Assembly (NCBI RefSeq): GCF_000257645.1
Contig: NZ_AJHJ01000021.1
Coordinates: 1 to 64,000, forward strand
Direction of reading: 5' to 3'
Length of the DNA: 64,000 bases
Source: Serratia sp. M24T3
Lineage (GTDB): Bacteria > Pseudomonadota > Gammaproteobacteria > Enterobacterales > Enterobacteriaceae
This document shows, one piece after another, positions 41,239 to 51,906 of the stretch (position 1 is its first letter; each line of letters begins with the position of its first letter). The notes below the pieces were generated by a model. It did no database searches. It was not told where the DNA came from and worked only from the letters and a program-made list of their open reading frames with translations. A program made the position numbers and the translations under genes.

Positions 41239-42477
41239 TTACTCTACCGTTGCCTGGCTCGGACGGCGCTGTAAACTCCAATAGGAGTAGCAGGCATTAA
41301 ACAAGACGACACAGGCGGTGACGCAAAATACTGCTCTAAACCCATAACCTGCCGAAACTGATGCGCCTAGCAAGGGGCCGGTTACGTTCCCGACATCGCG
41401 GAAAGACTGGTTATAGCTAAATACTCGCCCGGCGACCTGATTAGTACAGTTATAAATCAGCAAAGTTTGTACTGCTGGCAGTAATGCGCCATCGCACGCC
41501 CCCAACAAGAATCTGAGAATCCCCAACTGTAGCGGATTTTGCACGAACGCCATCGGGATAAGCAGCAGCACCGACACTCCAAGCATTGCTACCAAAATTC
41601 TTTCAGGTCCAATCCTGTCGCCCAACTTGCCTAATTTCGGCGCGCTTATCAGTGCCGCTACTCCCGGTACAGAGGCGATCATTCCGCTGATAAATGCCAG
41701 ACTTTGGGTATTTCCGGCCAGTTCACGGACGTAGAGGGTCAGGATTGGCGCGATCGAGCCGGTGGCAACCTGAATGATTAAGGTGGTGATAAACAGGCAC
41801 AGCACTAATTTGGGATCTTTAAGCGAGGCGAAAACCTGCTTGCGGTTAAGAATATCTTTCTTGTTAACCGGAACAAATTGCTCGCGGATGAGATACAGCG
41901 TCATCAGGAAGCAAATAAACAAAACCGTCGCGGTAATAAAGAATACCGGTCGCAGGCCGTAACTATCGGCCAGAATTCCGCCAACTAATGGACCAATCAG
42001 CGCACCGCTTACCGCGCCGGTGGATAAAGTCCCTAACGCCCAGCCACTTTTATTGCGCGGTATTTGAGTGGCTATCAGGGCATTGGCATTAGGCACGAAT
42101 CCGCCGAGCAAACCCAGCAGCGCACGCAGGATAAGAAACTGCCAGATATTTTGCGCCATTCCCATCAGCGCCATGACGATGGCCATTCCCAGGGCCGAGC
42201 GCAACAGCATGATTTTGCGCCCTTTGCGATCGGCCAGGCCGCCCCAGAACGGCGAGGCAACGGCAGAAAACAGGAAAGTAATGCTGAACACTAGCCCTGA
42301 CCACATGTTCAGGGATTCATGGCCTGTGACGCCGAGCGTTTCAATATAGAGCGGCAGGAAGGGCATGATAAGACTGAAGGCTGCACCGGTGAGAAAACAG
42401 CCGATCCAGGCAACAAAGAGATTGCGCTTCCAATTAATGGGTTCTGGTGCTTGGTCCGATGCGGGTGCCGAGTTCAT
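41239..42477 (-). CDS. mdtG: Multidrug efflux MFS transporter MdtG
   Basis: The 412-residue protein (start at [10 protein letters not shown]) has 12 membrane segments and the DHA1 signatures [20 protein letters not shown] and [19 protein letters not shown]. Sequence and position between msyB and lpxL match E. coli MdtG (YceE), which confers fosfomycin and deoxycholate resistance and is under MarA/SoxS/Rob control there. A possible upstream start at 42501 has no better ribosome site. Confidence 0.93.
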   Translation of the reverse strand: MNSAPASDQAPEPINWKRNLFVAWIGCFLTGAAFSLIMPFLPLYIETLGVTGHESLNMWSGLVFSITFLFSAVASPFWGGLADRKGRKIMLLRSALGMAIVMALMGMAQNIWQFLILRALLGLLGGFVPNANALIATQIPRNKSGWALGTLSTGAVSGALIGPLVGGILADSYGLRPVFFITATVLFICFLMTLYLIREQFVPVNKKDILNRKQVFASLKDPKLVLCLFITTLIIQVATGSIAPILTLYVRELAGNTQSLAFISGMIASVPGVAALISAPKLGKLGDRIGPERILVAMLGVSVLLLIPMAFVQNPLQLGILRFLLGACDGALLPAVQTLLIYNCTNQVAGRVFSYNQSFRDVGNVTGPLLGASVSAGYGFRAVFCVTACVVLFNACYSYWSLQRRPSQATVE

Positions 42478-42680
42478 AAAATACCAATGAGTGAGGTCCA
42501 TTTACTCTGTGAAGAGGGCAAAACAGAGCACAACAATAGTGAGTTAGCTCGATAATTATGCGCCGAATTATTACCCACTTCAATCGTGTTACTAACTTAT
42601 TACGAAAAATTAAATAAGATTATCAAGATGAGAATAGCGAGGATATCAGATAAAAATCACAACAAAATCAGGTTTAAAGC

Positions 42681-42706
42681 CGGGTAACCCAGATCTGGGT
42701 TACCCG
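42681..42706. repeat. 26-bp perfect palindrome between mdtG and the doxX-like gene
   Basis: Two 13-bp arms CGGGTAACCCAGA meet without a spacer around AGATCT. It lies 14 bp past the stop of the doxX-like gene and may be its terminator stem (followed on the minus strand by GCTTTAAACC), though a T run is missing. Confidence 0.6.
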
Positions 42707-42719
42707 TGAAATCGACAAC

Positions 42720-43154
42720 TTAACGCAGTGCAGGATTACTCATCACCGAGTAACGACCGCTGCCGAGCAACATAATCACCAGGCCACCAAAGAAATACAG
42801 AGCCTCGCCTTCAAGCCCCCAGGCCCCCACTTCGGTGAGGGTGAAAAATTTACCCCCGACAACCAGCAGGACAGCAACAACCAGATTGAAAGACATTACC
42901 AGAGCCGCAGGGCGAGTAAAGATACCCAGAATAATAAGGATTGGGGCAATAACCTCACCAATGTATGCGCCGTAGGCAATAAAGCCCGGCAGGCCGTGAG
43001 AGCCAAGCATCTGGACAATCCAACCCACACCATTTTCCATTTTGGCGACACCGTGGAACAGGATCAGGATGCCGAAAGTCAGGCGTAACAGTAGCTTGCC
43101 AAAGTCAGGATGGTCGGTAATCCGAGTAAAACAGGTGTTCAATTTTGCCAGCAT
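42720..43154 (-). CDS. DoxX-family membrane protein
   Basis: The 144-residue protein has four membrane segments and the DoxX family strings LLLRLTFGILILFHGVAKMENG and GEVIAPILIILGIFTRPAAL. DoxX-like proteins are loosely linked to redox and thiol stress (YphA, DoxD). The ATG at 43154 has AAAGGACAAC upstream and is preferred over the upstream in-frame start at 43187. It lies upstream of mdtG with about 240 bp between, so it is probably a separate unit. Confidence 0.85.
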   Translation of the reverse strand: MLAKLNTCFTRITDHPDFGKLLLRLTFGILILFHGVAKMENGVGWIVQMLGSHGLPGFIAYGAYIGEVIAPILIILGIFTRPAALVMSFNLVVAVLLVVGGKFFTLTEVGAWGLEGEALYFFGGLVIMLLGSGRYSVMSNPALR

Positions 43155-43346
43155 AATGTTGTCCTTTAAAAGTGTGAAAGCAGCCAATCGACGTTTTAAG
43201 CTTTAATCATGAAAAAATCAGAGATTAATCACGTCAGGAAATTATGACTTAGTATTGGCTGCATTTCGTTCAGAGGAAATCAGATAACTTTGATGAAGTC
43301 TGTCAAAAAAACTGTTTTAGCAAACCAGAAAGGTTGAAATACAAGA

Positions 43347-43379
43347 CCCTCTGGCAGTAGGTTTGTCATTGCCAGAGGG
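43347..43379 (-). terminator. Stem-loop after lpxL
   Basis: Ten-base stem CCCTCTGGCA/TGCCAGAGGG with a 13-base loop, 19 bp beyond the lpxL stop. The T run is poor. Confidence 0.5.
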
Positions 43380-43397
43380 GCAGAATGGAAAAAAGGA

Positions 43398-44318
43398 TTA
43401 ATACAGTGAAGACTCGCCTTCAGGACGGGTTTTAAAGCGACGATGCAGCCACATATATTGTTCTGGGGCGAGCTTAATTTCGTCCTCAACCACTTTATTC
43501 ATATAAGTTGCCGCCACAACTTCATCATCGAGCGGGAAGTTTTCTACAGCCGGATGGAGCAGCAGTTCATAACCTTTACCGCCAGGTAAACGGCGCGGTG
43601 TAAAAGGAATAATTGCCGGTTTGCCCATTCTTGCAAGCAGATAGGTACCGGTAGTAGTCGCGGCTTTATCAACCGCAAAGAAAGGCACGAACACGCTGGC
43701 CCGTGGGCCATAGTCGTGATCCGGCGCGTACCAGATGATATCGCCCTGCTTCAGGCTGCGGATCATACCTTTAAGATCTTTGCGATCGAGCATCGCCTTG
43801 TTTGACCGCATACGGCCTTTGGTTTGCATCCAGTCCATTAGCTTATTGTCATGTGGACGATAAACGCCGATGCCTGGATTGTGGATGCCGAAAATGCGTG
43901 CGCCGAGTTCAAGCGTCAGAAAGTGAACACCAATCAACAGAACACCCTGCTGGTTATCACGAGCCTGCTGAATGTGCTCCAGACCGCTGACCTTAAACCA
44001 GCGTTCGATACGCCAATCAGGCCAGAACCACGCCATTCCCGTTTCAAACAGTCCCATGCCGACGGATTCAAAGTTTTTTACTATTAACTGATCGCGCTGA
44101 TTTTGCGGCATATCCGGGAAACATAGCTCAAGATTACGCTGCGCGATGGTAGAGCGGCGCTTAAGAAAACGCATGGAAAAACGACCGATACCGCATCCCA
44201 GACGATAAATAACTGGATAGGGCAAAAGCACCAATAAATACAACAGTCCCAGACCCATCCAGGTAGGCCAGTATCTTGGATGCAATAATGAACGGTTAAA
44301 GGTAGGTACTTGAGTCAT
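43398..44318 (-). CDS. lpxL: Lipid A lauroyl acyltransferase LpxL
   Basis: The 306-residue enzyme adds laurate to Kdo2-lipid IVA at the inner membrane. It has an N-terminal membrane segment ([24 protein letters not shown]), the HX4E acyltransferase motif HFLTLELG and the downstream block [18 protein letters not shown]; the ending [16 protein letters not shown] matches E. coli LpxL. Synteny with mdtG and trhO supports the assignment over the paralogues LpxP and LpxM. Confidence 0.95.
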   Translation of the reverse strand: MTQVPTFNRSLLHPRYWPTWMGLGLLYLLVLLPYPVIYRLGCGIGRFSMRFLKRRSTIAQRNLELCFPDMPQNQRDQLIVKNFESVGMGLFETGMAWFWPDWRIERWFKVSGLEHIQQARDNQQGVLLIGVHFLTLELGARIFGIHNPGIGVYRPHDNKLMDWMQTKGRMRSNKAMLDRKDLKGMIRSLKQGDIIWYAPDHDYGPRASVFVPFFAVDKAATTTGTYLLARMGKPAIIPFTPRRLPGGKGYELLLHPAVENFPLDDEVVAATYMNKVVEDEIKLAPEQYMWLHRRFKTRPEGESSLY

Positions 44319-44790
44319 AAAATCTCTGCGTCATAGTGTTGAAGTAGGAAAATATAAGCTCCGTCCAGACTGTATTCGCGACCGGATCCCATGAGGTAAC
44401 GCGCCGTGAAGCCAAACAATCTGCTAGCAGCTCGCCGAGGTAAACACCTGCTTAATGTGATATCACATTGTTACAGCCGGTAAATTTGTCTCAGCAAAGG
44501 GGTTTATTTTGACATTTTTTTTAATCAAGTTGAAAAACCAAGGCATTAAAACCTAATTTACAATGGGTTAGACTCTGAATCCACGCGAAAACGAATGAAA
44601 TTTATCCTTTGTTTATCATTTTTTGAACTGCACGGTTTTTGCATTATCGCTGCAAGGGATTGCAGGAGCCGCCTGGGGCTTGCGACTTGAATATTGTTAA
44701 AGAACCCGATTTTGTCAATTTCTAGGGTAAATTCTTTGATTATTTAAAATGAAGGTCGTCGCTGATTCGTGGCTTGGCCTGATAAGCCAT
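44319..44790. promoter_or_regulatory. Upstream region of lpxL
   Basis: About 470 bp without supported ORF. It contains a perfect 16-bp palindrome AATGTGATATCACATT (44454-44469), which resembles the half-sites of CRP-family regulators but without the usual six-base spacing. Confidence 0.45.
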
Positions 44791-44822
44791 AAAAAAAGGA
44801 CATCTGACTACAGACGTCCTTT
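44791..44822 (-). terminator. Rho-independent terminator of the oxidoreductase gene
   Basis: Minus-strand stem AAGGACGTCTG/CAGATGTCCTT followed by seven T, 28 bp after the stop. Confidence 0.88.
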
Positions 44823-44849
44823 GGTTGCTCATAGTGAATGAATTAATGA

Positions 44850-45947
44850 TTACTTGGCGTTAAACAAGCCTTTAACGGCATGAGGTTCACTGCGCCAATA
44901 CTGTTTCGGAGCACTGACTTTGGCACCGAGTTTGGCGGCAGCGTGCCATGGCCAGCGTGGGTCGTAAAGAATACCGCGCGCCAACGCAACCATATCTGCC
45001 TGGCCGGTGCCAATAATGGCTTCCGCCTGCTCCGCTTCAGTGATCAGGCCTACCGCAATGACTGGCATATCCACGGCTTGTTTAATGCTTTGTGCAAAAG
45101 GTACCTGGTAATTTGGGCCAACCGGGATCTTCTGCTGAGTTGAAAGACCTCCGCTTGAAACGTGAACATAATTACAACCCAGTTTTTCAAGAAATTTAGA
45201 AAGCTCAACGGATTGCCCGATGTCCCAGCCGCCTTCAACCCAATCACTGGCAGAAATACGCACGCCAATCGGTTTGTTGTTGGAGAAGACTTGACGAACC
45301 TCCTGATAAATTTCCAGCAGCAGGCGAATACGGTTTTCAAATGAGCCACCGTACTGGTCAGTGCGCTGGTTGGAAAGAGGTGAAAGGAACTGATGCAGCA
45401 GATAGCCGTGCGCGCCGTGAAGTTCAATCAGATCAAAGCCAAGCTTGTCAGCGCGTTTGGCGCTTTCAACAAAGGCTTTTTTGAATTCATTTATTCGTTC
45501 AATAGACATGGCCTGCGGGGCCGCATCGGTGTCGGCAAAACCAATGGCTGAAGGAGCAACAGTTTGCCAGCCGCCCAGTTTTGCACTGATCTGTGTTCCA
45601 CCTTCCCATGGTGCGTAGCAAGAAGCTTTACGCCCGGCATGACCTAACTGTATACCCAGTGGAATATCACTGTTTTCTCGCAAAGAAGTGACAAGATCCG
45701 CCATTGCCTCTTCGGTTTCGTCATTCCAAAGGCCTAAATCCTGGGGAGAAATACGACCCACGGCTTCAACGGCGGTGGCTTCCAGGATCAACAGTCCAGC
45801 TCCCGAGAATGAAAGTTGACCAAGGTGGGCATGATGCCAAGAGGTTGCCTTACCTTGTTGTGCTGAATACTGGCACATTGGGGCTATGATGATACGGTTC
45901 TCTAAGGTCAGTGAACCCAGTTTGATGCTTTCAAATAGCTTGCTCAT
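44850..45947 (-). CDS. NADH:flavin oxidoreductase, old yellow enzyme family (NamA/YqjM-like)
   Basis: The 365-residue enzyme starts MSKLFESIKLGSLTLENRII (upstream extension rejected). It has the FMN barrel with IAPMCQYSA, the substrate His pair in ELHGAHGYLLHQFLSPLSN, and RDxRWPWHAA near the C-terminus typical of the YqjM/NamA class of ene-reductases, which reduce alkenes and nitro compounds with NADPH. Not part of the E. coli synteny at this place. Confidence 0.9.
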   Translation of the reverse strand: MSKLFESIKLGSLTLENRIIIAPMCQYSAQQGKATSWHHAHLGQLSFSGAGLLILEATAVEAVGRISPQDLGLWNDETEEAMADLVTSLRENSDIPLGIQLGHAGRKASCYAPWEGGTQISAKLGGWQTVAPSAIGFADTDAAPQAMSIERINEFKKAFVESAKRADKLGFDLIELHGAHGYLLHQFLSPLSNQRTDQYGGSFENRIRLLLEIYQEVRQVFSNNKPIGVRISASDWVEGGWDIGQSVELSKFLEKLGCNYVHVSSGGLSTQQKIPVGPNYQVPFAQSIKQAVDMPVIAVGLITEAEQAEAIIGTGQADMVALARGILYDPRWPWHAAAKLGAKVSAPKQYWRSEPHAVKGLFNAK

Positions 45948-46098
45948 AGTGAACCTCGAATGAGTTTGGGTTAATGAAGTATGCACACAATTTGCGTTAA
46001 CCGAAGCTTTAATCCTGGTGGCTTTTTCAGGTATGATAGCGCCGCTTAAATTTTTACTCTGCTTAGAATAGCCTCAACGAAAGACAGGAAAGTACACC

Positions 46099-47166
46099 AT
46101 GCCAGTGTTACATAACCGAATTTCTAACGAGGAACTGAAAGCGCGCATGTTGGCCGAGACCGAGCCGCGCACAACAGTTTCTTTTTACAAATACTTCCAT
46201 CTTGATGATCCTAAAGCATTTCGTGACCAACTCTACCTCGAATTGGTTAAGTTAAATGTTTGTGGCCGCATTTATGTGGCCAAAGAAGGCATCAACGCAC
46301 AAATCAGCGTGCCGCAAAGCCAATTTGAGGCCTTTAAGCAGCTGTTGTTTACTTGTCATCCCGCTTTTGAAAATATTCGTTTGAATATTGCACTGGAAGA
46401 TGATGGCAAGTCGTTCTGGGTTTTACGTTTCAAAACTCGTGAGCGCATCGTTGCCGACGGCATAGATGATGAGACTTTTGACCCTTCCAACGTAGGTGAA
46501 TACCTCAAGGCGGAACAGGTCAATGCGATGATTGACGATCCGGACGCTCTGTTTGTCGATATGCGCAACCACTATGAGTACGAAGTGGGGCACTTTGACC
46601 AGGCGATTGAAGTTCCTTCCGACACCTTCCGCGATCAGCTGCCTATGGCCGTTGATATGCTTAAGGAAAATAAAGACAAGAAAATTGTTATGTATTGCAC
46701 TGGCGGCATCCGCTGCGAGAAAGCAAGTGCTTACATGCTGCATAACGGTTTTAAAAATGTTTATCATGTCGAAGGTGGGATCATCGAATACGCACGTCGT
46801 GCCAAAGAGCAAGGCTTGCCGGTTAAATTCAAAGGTAAAAACTTTGTCTTTGACGAGCGTATGGGCGAGCGTATTTCAGACGACGTCATTTCCAACTGTC
46901 ATCAGTGCGGCGCTGAATGTGATAATCACACTAACTGCCTGAACGACGGCTGCCATTTGCTGTTTATCCAATGTCCGGCCTGCGCTGCAAAGTTTGAAGG
47001 ATGCTGTAGTGAAATTTGCCAAACCGAGCTGAAGCTGCCTCCTGAGCAACAGCGCGCACTTCGTGCCGGCCGTGAAAATGGCAATAAAATCTTCAATAAA
47101 TCCAAAGGATTACTGCAGACCACTATGCATATTCCCGCCCCTAAAGATGCCGCTTCTCAGGATTGA
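46099..47166 (+). CDS. trhO: tRNA uridine(34) hydroxylase TrhO (YceA)
   Basis: The 355-residue protein has an N-terminal acylphosphatase-like domain ([17 protein letters not shown]), a central rhodanese domain with the active-site loop [17 protein letters not shown], and a C-terminal Cys-rich region ([30 protein letters not shown]) that probably binds metal. TrhO makes 5-hydroxyuridine at the wobble position of tRNAs. Length and sequence agree with E. coli YceA. A stem (AGCCTGC/GCAGGCT) follows at about 47187-47211. Confidence 0.95.
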   Translation: MPVLHNRISNEELKARMLAETEPRTTVSFYKYFHLDDPKAFRDQLYLELVKLNVCGRIYVAKEGINAQISVPQSQFEAFKQLLFTCHPAFENIRLNIALEDDGKSFWVLRFKTRERIVADGIDDETFDPSNVGEYLKAEQVNAMIDDPDALFVDMRNHYEYEVGHFDQAIEVPSDTFRDQLPMAVDMLKENKDKKIVMYCTGGIRCEKASAYMLHNGFKNVYHVEGGIIEYARRAKEQGLPVKFKGKNFVFDERMGERISDDVISNCHQCGAECDNHTNCLNDGCHLLFIQCPACAAKFEGCCSEICQTELKLPPEQQRALRAGRENGNKIFNKSKGLLQTTMHIPAPKDAASQD

Positions 47167-47231
47167 TTCGCGGTCTCTCGGGCCAAGCCTGCAGATATTT
47201 TTCCGCAGGCTTGGTCCTTTGCATCTCTTTA

Positions 47232-47696
47232 TTAGCTATTAGAAATCTGAACTTCCAGGGTCTGTGCCGTAGCCTCAATTTTTTTGAGCGCTACTTTAAA
47301 CAAATGAAACTGTTCACTATCCAGTTCGGAAAATATTTTCTCTATAGCCTCGTGTTTTGGCTGTTGAACCGCCTCAAGTGCTGATATCCCCTGGTTTGTA
47401 AGCTCAAGAAGCTGCGCTCGCCTATCGGTTGGATGTCGCTTCCTTACCAACAATTCGTCTCTTTCCAGCGCATCAATAGCATCGGTGATCGTGCGGGGTG
47501 ACTGTTGTAATTGCTGGGCGAGTTCACCTGGCCGACAAGTTCCTTCATTACTGATAATCGAGAGTAATTTCCCTCGCGCAAGAGACAGGCCCTGTGCTGA
47601 CATCGCCGAATCAACTTGCTTGCGCATCAGACGAATGACGGACAGCATCAGCTCAACGATTTCCAGAGAATCTGTAGCATTTAATTTATTGCTCAT
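47232..47696 (-). CDS. MarR-family transcriptional regulator
   Basis: The 154-residue regulator has the winged helix of MarR proteins: GLSLARGKLLSIISNEGTCRPGELAQQLQ, RTITDAIDALERDELLVRKRHPTDRRAQLLELT. The DRR wing motif is intact. It is divergent from the ProP-like transporter over 530 bp and may control it or itself; the ligand is unknown. Confidence 0.9.
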   Translation of the reverse strand: MSNKLNATDSLEIVELMLSVIRLMRKQVDSAMSAQGLSLARGKLLSIISNEGTCRPGELAQQLQQSPRTITDAIDALERDELLVRKRHPTDRRAQLLELTNQGISALEAVQQPKHEAIEKIFSELDSEQFHLFKVALKKIEATAQTLEVQISNS

Positions 47697-48229
47697 AATT
47701 TGCAGAGGCTCATTTTTATGTGGCTGAGTGGGTCGAAATAATTGTCTTAGGATAGGCCAATATTGTGGTGTATTTACCTCTCATTTATTTCAGGGAGATG
47801 TCACTTATCATCAGTGTAAATTTTATCTTAGCCCCGGTTTTGCTGACTATGCTTTAGTGAAGCGTATCAAAATTTTGACAATTTCTTTAACCCTGAAATT
47901 ATATAATTACATTATAAATCAAGTTTTTGTGATTTTTTTATTTACTGGATTGATGCAGGTTTACAGCAGCTATGGATGCCAATAAATACCGCAAACTTGA
48001 TCAATATCTCTTTTTTGTATAGGTTAAAGATATGTAAATTTGTGTGTTTCAAGTAAAAGCGGTCTGGATTTAAATGCCGTTTTAAACACAAAAAAAAGTG
48101 AATAATAAACGCAGCTGCATAGCCTTCGCATCATGTTTATTCGTCATGAATGAATAGACCAAATGACCAGGGAAGCGAAAGCTATGGTGCTGCACTGAAA
48201 GCCATAGTGGCAACATCTGAGGTTATTTT
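47697..48229. other. Divergent intergenic region, AT-rich
   Basis: It separates the marR-like gene and the ProP-like gene. No ORF with a good start is seen. The 48183-48229 part carries TGAGG before the transporter ATG. No clear inverted operator was found by eye. Confidence 0.4.
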
Positions 48230-49723
48230 ATGCATGATTCAACAGAATCTCACACTTCACACATCAGATTTTGGCGTAAGCGTAATAAGCCAGAGCTAAC
48301 TCTAGACGACATCACCATTGTAGACCGAAAAATGCTCAATCGCACCGTTGGTGCTGCGGCATTGGGCAATGCTATGGAATGGTTCGATTTTGGTGTCTAC
48401 AGCTTCCTTGCCGTCACCATCGGCCACGTATTCTTTCCCAGCGGTAGCGCCTCGGCGCAGCTGATTGCGACATTCGCGACTTTCGCTGCTGCTTTCTTGG
48501 TGCGACCATTGGGCGGCATGGTCTTCGGACCTCTTGGCGACCGTATTGGCCGTCAAAAAGTGCTGGCATTCACTATGATTATGATGGCCACCGGGACTTT
48601 TTGTATTGGTTTGATCCCAAGTTACGAGCGTATTGGTCTTGCTGCGCCGATCTTGCTGCTGATGGCCCGTCTGGTGCAGGGCTTCTCAACTGGGGGGGAA
48701 TACGGTGGAGCGGCGACATTCATCGCTGAATGCTCAACCGATAAACGCCGTGGATTTATGGGCAGCTGGCTGGAGTTCGGCACCTTGGGCGGCTATCTGT
48801 TGGGCGCTGGCTTAGTCACCGGTTTGACAGCTTACATGTCCTCCGAGCAGCTGTTGGCCTGGGGTTGGCGTATTCCTTTCTTTATTGCTGCGCCGCTGGG
48901 CCTGTTCGGTTTATATATTCGTTTAAAGCTTGAGGAAACTCCTGCTTTCCAGAAACATATGGAAAAACAGGATGAGATCGAGCACAACAAACCTCAGCAA
49001 ACCTTGTTGGAAATGTTGCGTAAGTATTGGCGTCCAATGTTGCAGTGTATTGGGCTGGTACTGTTGTTTAACGTCTCCAATTATATGCTGACGTCATATA
49101 TGCCTAGTTATTTGACTAGCGTTTTGGGCCTGAGTGAACTTAGTGGACTAATGCTTATCATGGTAGTGATGTTTATCATGATGCCGATGACACTGCTGTT
49201 AGGTTACTGGAACGATCGTCTGGGGCGGAAACCGGTCCTGCTGGCCGGAGCCGGTGGACTCATTCTGTTTTCAATCCCGGCTATGATGCTGATTGGCCAC
49301 GGTGGGATGACAGGAGTATTCTGCGGCCTGATGCTGCTGGGCGTGTTGCACACTTTCTTTAGCGGAACCATGCCAGCCGCGTTACCTGCATTGTTCACTA
49401 CGAATACTCGCTATAGCGCATTAGCCATTGGTTTTAATATTTCAGTATCTCTGTTTGGCGGGACTACACCGCTGGTCACTTCATGGCTGGTATCGACCAC
49501 CGGCAACGTGATGGTGCCAGCTTATTATCTGATGGGCGCTGCGGTCATCGGTGCTGTTACTGTTTTCTCTCTGAAAGAGAGCGCTCGCAGGCCACTCATG
49601 GGTTCAGCTCCGGCTGTTGAAAACAAAGAAGAGGCTAAAAAGTTGTTGAAGAGAATTCATTTACGTCGTAAAAAACGTGATGAAGAAAAAGCTGATTTGG
49701 TAAATAACACTCCAGCTCGTTAA
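48230..49723 (+). CDS. ProP-like MFS osmolyte/proton symporter
   Basis: The 497-residue protein has 12 membrane segments and the metabolite:H+ symporter signatures AALGNAMEWFDFGVYSFLA, GDRIGRQKVLAFTMIMM and FSTGGEYGGAATFIAE, matching ProP and its relatives. Its C-terminal tail is basic (KKLLKRIHLRRKKRDEEK) and lacks the long coiled coil that sets osmosensing in E. coli ProP, so it may be a ProP paralogue with different control or substrate. TGAGG precedes the ATG. Confidence 0.8.
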   Translation: MHDSTESHTSHIRFWRKRNKPELTLDDITIVDRKMLNRTVGAAALGNAMEWFDFGVYSFLAVTIGHVFFPSGSASAQLIATFATFAAAFLVRPLGGMVFGPLGDRIGRQKVLAFTMIMMATGTFCIGLIPSYERIGLAAPILLLMARLVQGFSTGGEYGGAATFIAECSTDKRRGFMGSWLEFGTLGGYLLGAGLVTGLTAYMSSEQLLAWGWRIPFFIAAPLGLFGLYIRLKLEETPAFQKHMEKQDEIEHNKPQQTLLEMLRKYWRPMLQCIGLVLLFNVSNYMLTSYMPSYLTSVLGLSELSGLMLIMVVMFIMMPMTLLLGYWNDRLGRKPVLLAGAGGLILFSIPAMMLIGHGGMTGVFCGLMLLGVLHTFFSGTMPAALPALFTTNTRYSALAIGFNISVSLFGGTTPLVTSWLVSTTGNVMVPAYYLMGAAVIGAVTVFSLKESARRPLMGSAPAVENKEEAKKLLKRIHLRRKKRDEEKADLVNNTPAR

Positions 49724-49749
49724 TCTATGCTGCTTTAAAGAGTTTTAAT

Positions 49750-49776
49750 AAAAAGGCTTCGAAAGGTAGCCTTTTT
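49750..49776 (+). terminator. Rho-independent terminator of the ProP-like gene
   Basis: Stem AAAAAGGCT/AGCCTTTTT around TCGAAAGGT. Confidence 0.8.
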
Positions 49777-49792
49777 AAAATAATGTTTAATA

Positions 49793-50455
49793 CTATCGAG
49801 TCAGTGAGAAAATATCGGCTTTTGTTTGACGACTCATTGGCTTTTGTGCCAGTGGGTTAATGGGCCAATAAAAATATTTGATCAAATTATAAATAAAACA
49901 AAACTCAAGTCGATTTCTGACTTTAATTTTTTGAGTAATATGTCGTTTATGCACATAAACCGTTCTATCACTAATATTGAGCTTTTTAGCAATACGATAA
50001 TTTGGCACTTCAGCCATCCAGTCATTCATAACCAAAATCTCTTGATCACTGTAGATTGAGTAAGGTTGGGTGCAGATTTTTAATGGTGCCCGAGTTGAGG
50101 CTAAATCATTCAAACGGTGTAATATTGAGTTAACCATCTGTTTTTTAAGTATTAAAAAGTTCTCGGCGATAGTAATTGGTTCATCACTTTCTGGATAGTT
50201 GGCATCCAGATAACAGTAAATTCTGCTGGTGGTTCTTAACTTTAAAAAATTATTAATATTACAGCTGGTTTGAGTGCTGTGGCAGTGGCTAGTCATATTT
50301 GCCAGAATAATGTCAGGTTTTAAATTCGTCGCTTCAACTAACGCTTTTTCCAATGAATCAACGTCTACTACTTCAATTTGACGATTTTTAGTTAACACCG
50401 AAAGCATACCTAGACGCATGTATCCACACGGCTCTACGATAAGTATTTTCATCAT
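49793..50455 (-). CDS. LuxR-family response-regulator-like transcription factor
   Basis: The 220-residue protein has an N-terminal receiver-like domain (MKILIVEPCGYMRLGMLSVL) in which the acidic pocket is reduced: the phospho-acceptor position near ILANMTSHC has no Asp, so it probably is not phosphorylated. The C-terminus holds a LuxR HTH (NYRIAKKLNISDRTVYVHKRHITQKI, about 153-178). Such orphan regulators (RcsA-, FimW-like) control surface structures. The start has AAGGACGTCA upstream; two consecutive ATGs are possible. Confidence 0.8.
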   Translation of the reverse strand: MMKILIVEPCGYMRLGMLSVLTKNRQIEVVDVDSLEKALVEATNLKPDIILANMTSHCHSTQTSCNINNFLKLRTTSRIYCYLDANYPESDEPITIAENFLILKKQMVNSILHRLNDLASTRAPLKICTQPYSIYSDQEILVMNDWMAEVPNYRIAKKLNISDRTVYVHKRHITQKIKVRNRLEFCFIYNLIKYFYWPINPLAQKPMSRQTKADIFSLTR

Positions 50456-50651
50456 TGACGTCCTTGTTGTATTTGCCTAAAGAAAAAGACGATCACTCCT
50501 GTGATCCCGAAAAGTCAGAATAGGGCGAAATAATAGGCAATGTCAAATAACTGTTTAAAAAAATTGCGAAATATAGATGGGGGTTATTTTTCTTATAATA
50601 ATTATTCGCCGAATGGATTAATCGGCGAATAATTCAATCATTAATGTAGTG

Positions 50652-51767
50652 TTATTTGAAACGAGAAAGCGAAAACGGCGTCATGTCAGTTTTAGGCGGG
50701 AGATCCTGCGCGAATAAGGACACAGTTTCGCCTAATGCGCTGGCGAATTTAAATCCATGGCCACTTAAACCCGAAATAACCAGCGTGTTGCTGTGACCAG
50801 GTACTCGATCGACAATAAAATCTTCATCTTCTGTCACGTCATAGGTACACGATGCACCGTGCAGGCATACGCCAACTCCCGGCAAAAATTGACGCAGGAA
50901 ACTGAAAACTTCTCGGCCGTCCTCCGCTACGCTACCAAACGGTGTACGTTGCTCTGGAGAATCAATAGGTTGTCCGCCATTGTGTTTGCCAAGCTTCAGG
51001 CTGTCTTTTACCGCCGGAAAGCCATAAAACTGATCGCCCGCGGTGGTTTCAACGGTAAATGCCGGGAAGTGATTCTCTTCGCTGTAGCGGCCATCTGCCT
51101 GATGCCAGGCAAACACCTTGCGCATTGGTGTCATTGGCAAAGACGGCAGGAATTTTTTCACCCAGGTGCCTGCGGTCAAGGCTAGCTTGGGGGCGCGATA
51201 CTCACCCTCTTTGGTGACGACGACTGCCGTGTCACCTTCATAGCGAATAGCATCTACCGGGCAATTAAATAGCTGTGCACAGCCTGCTTCTCTGGCGAGT
51301 CGGATATAGCCAGAAATCGCTTTTTCGCAATACAGGTAACCTGAATCCGGCTCAAATACGCCGCAGTAATCGTCAGTTACATTGAGCTGAGGCCATTTAT
51401 GTCGAATTTGATCGGCATTAAGAGATTGAGTATTGAGATTGAATTCCACCGCGCTGGATTTAACGTTGGCAATAAACTCTGATCCTTGCGGACCAATATT
51501 GATGACACCGCAAGAGCGGAAGATTTCTTCGCCAGTCAGGAAACCTAGTTCGTTCCACAGTGCCTGCGCGCGTAAAACCATAGGCACGTAGCGCGCGCCT
51601 TCACCGTAAGCGTGACGGATAATTCGCGTCTCACCGTGGTGACTGCCTTCCTTGTGCGGAGGCATTGCGCTGTCAATCATCAATACTTTCAGTCCGGCAC
51701 GGGTGGCATAAAAGCCTGCTGCAGCACCCACAGAACCACTACCAACCACAATTAAGTCATAGTCCAT
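50652..51767 (-). CDS. solA: N-methyl-L-tryptophan oxidase SolA
   Basis: The 371-residue flavoenzyme starts [21 protein letters not shown] with the FAD dinucleotide-binding motif, and has [23 protein letters not shown] and the C-terminal [29 protein letters not shown] typical of MSOX/SolA, with covalent FAD at a Cys ([13 protein letters not shown]). Length is one residue less than E. coli SolA. It keeps the E. coli position before bssS. Confidence 0.94.
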   Translation of the reverse strand: MDYDLIVVGSGSVGAAAGFYATRAGLKVLMIDSAMPPHKEGSHHGETRIIRHAYGEGARYVPMVLRAQALWNELGFLTGEEIFRSCGVINIGPQGSEFIANVKSSAVEFNLNTQSLNADQIRHKWPQLNVTDDYCGVFEPDSGYLYCEKAISGYIRLAREAGCAQLFNCPVDAIRYEGDTAVVVTKEGEYRAPKLALTAGTWVKKFLPSLPMTPMRKVFAWHQADGRYSEENHFPAFTVETTAGDQFYGFPAVKDSLKLGKHNGGQPIDSPEQRTPFGSVAEDGREVFSFLRQFLPGVGVCLHGASCTYDVTEDEDFIVDRVPGHSNTLVISGLSGHGFKFASALGETVSLFAQDLPPKTDMTPFSLSRFK

Positions 51768-51854
51768 CAGACGAAGGTTCCTCAACAAAAAATAAAAGGG
51801 GACAGGGCATGATAGTGATTTATTGGGGCGAATGGCAAGGCAGAAGGAGGCATT

Positions 51855-51890
51855 AAAAAAGGCACCCGGAGAGTGCTCGCGGGTGCCTTA
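51855..51890 (-). terminator. Rho-independent terminator of bssS
   Basis: Minus-strand stem AAGGCACCCG/CGGGTGCCTT with T run. Confidence 0.85.
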
Positions 51891-51906
51891 GGCTAAACGT
51901 TTCTGA

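Noticed and set aside
42681-42706. Replication or dimer-resolution site suggested by the 26-bp palindrome
   Set aside because: It does not resemble dif or known origins, and its place after a stop codon fits a terminator stem better.
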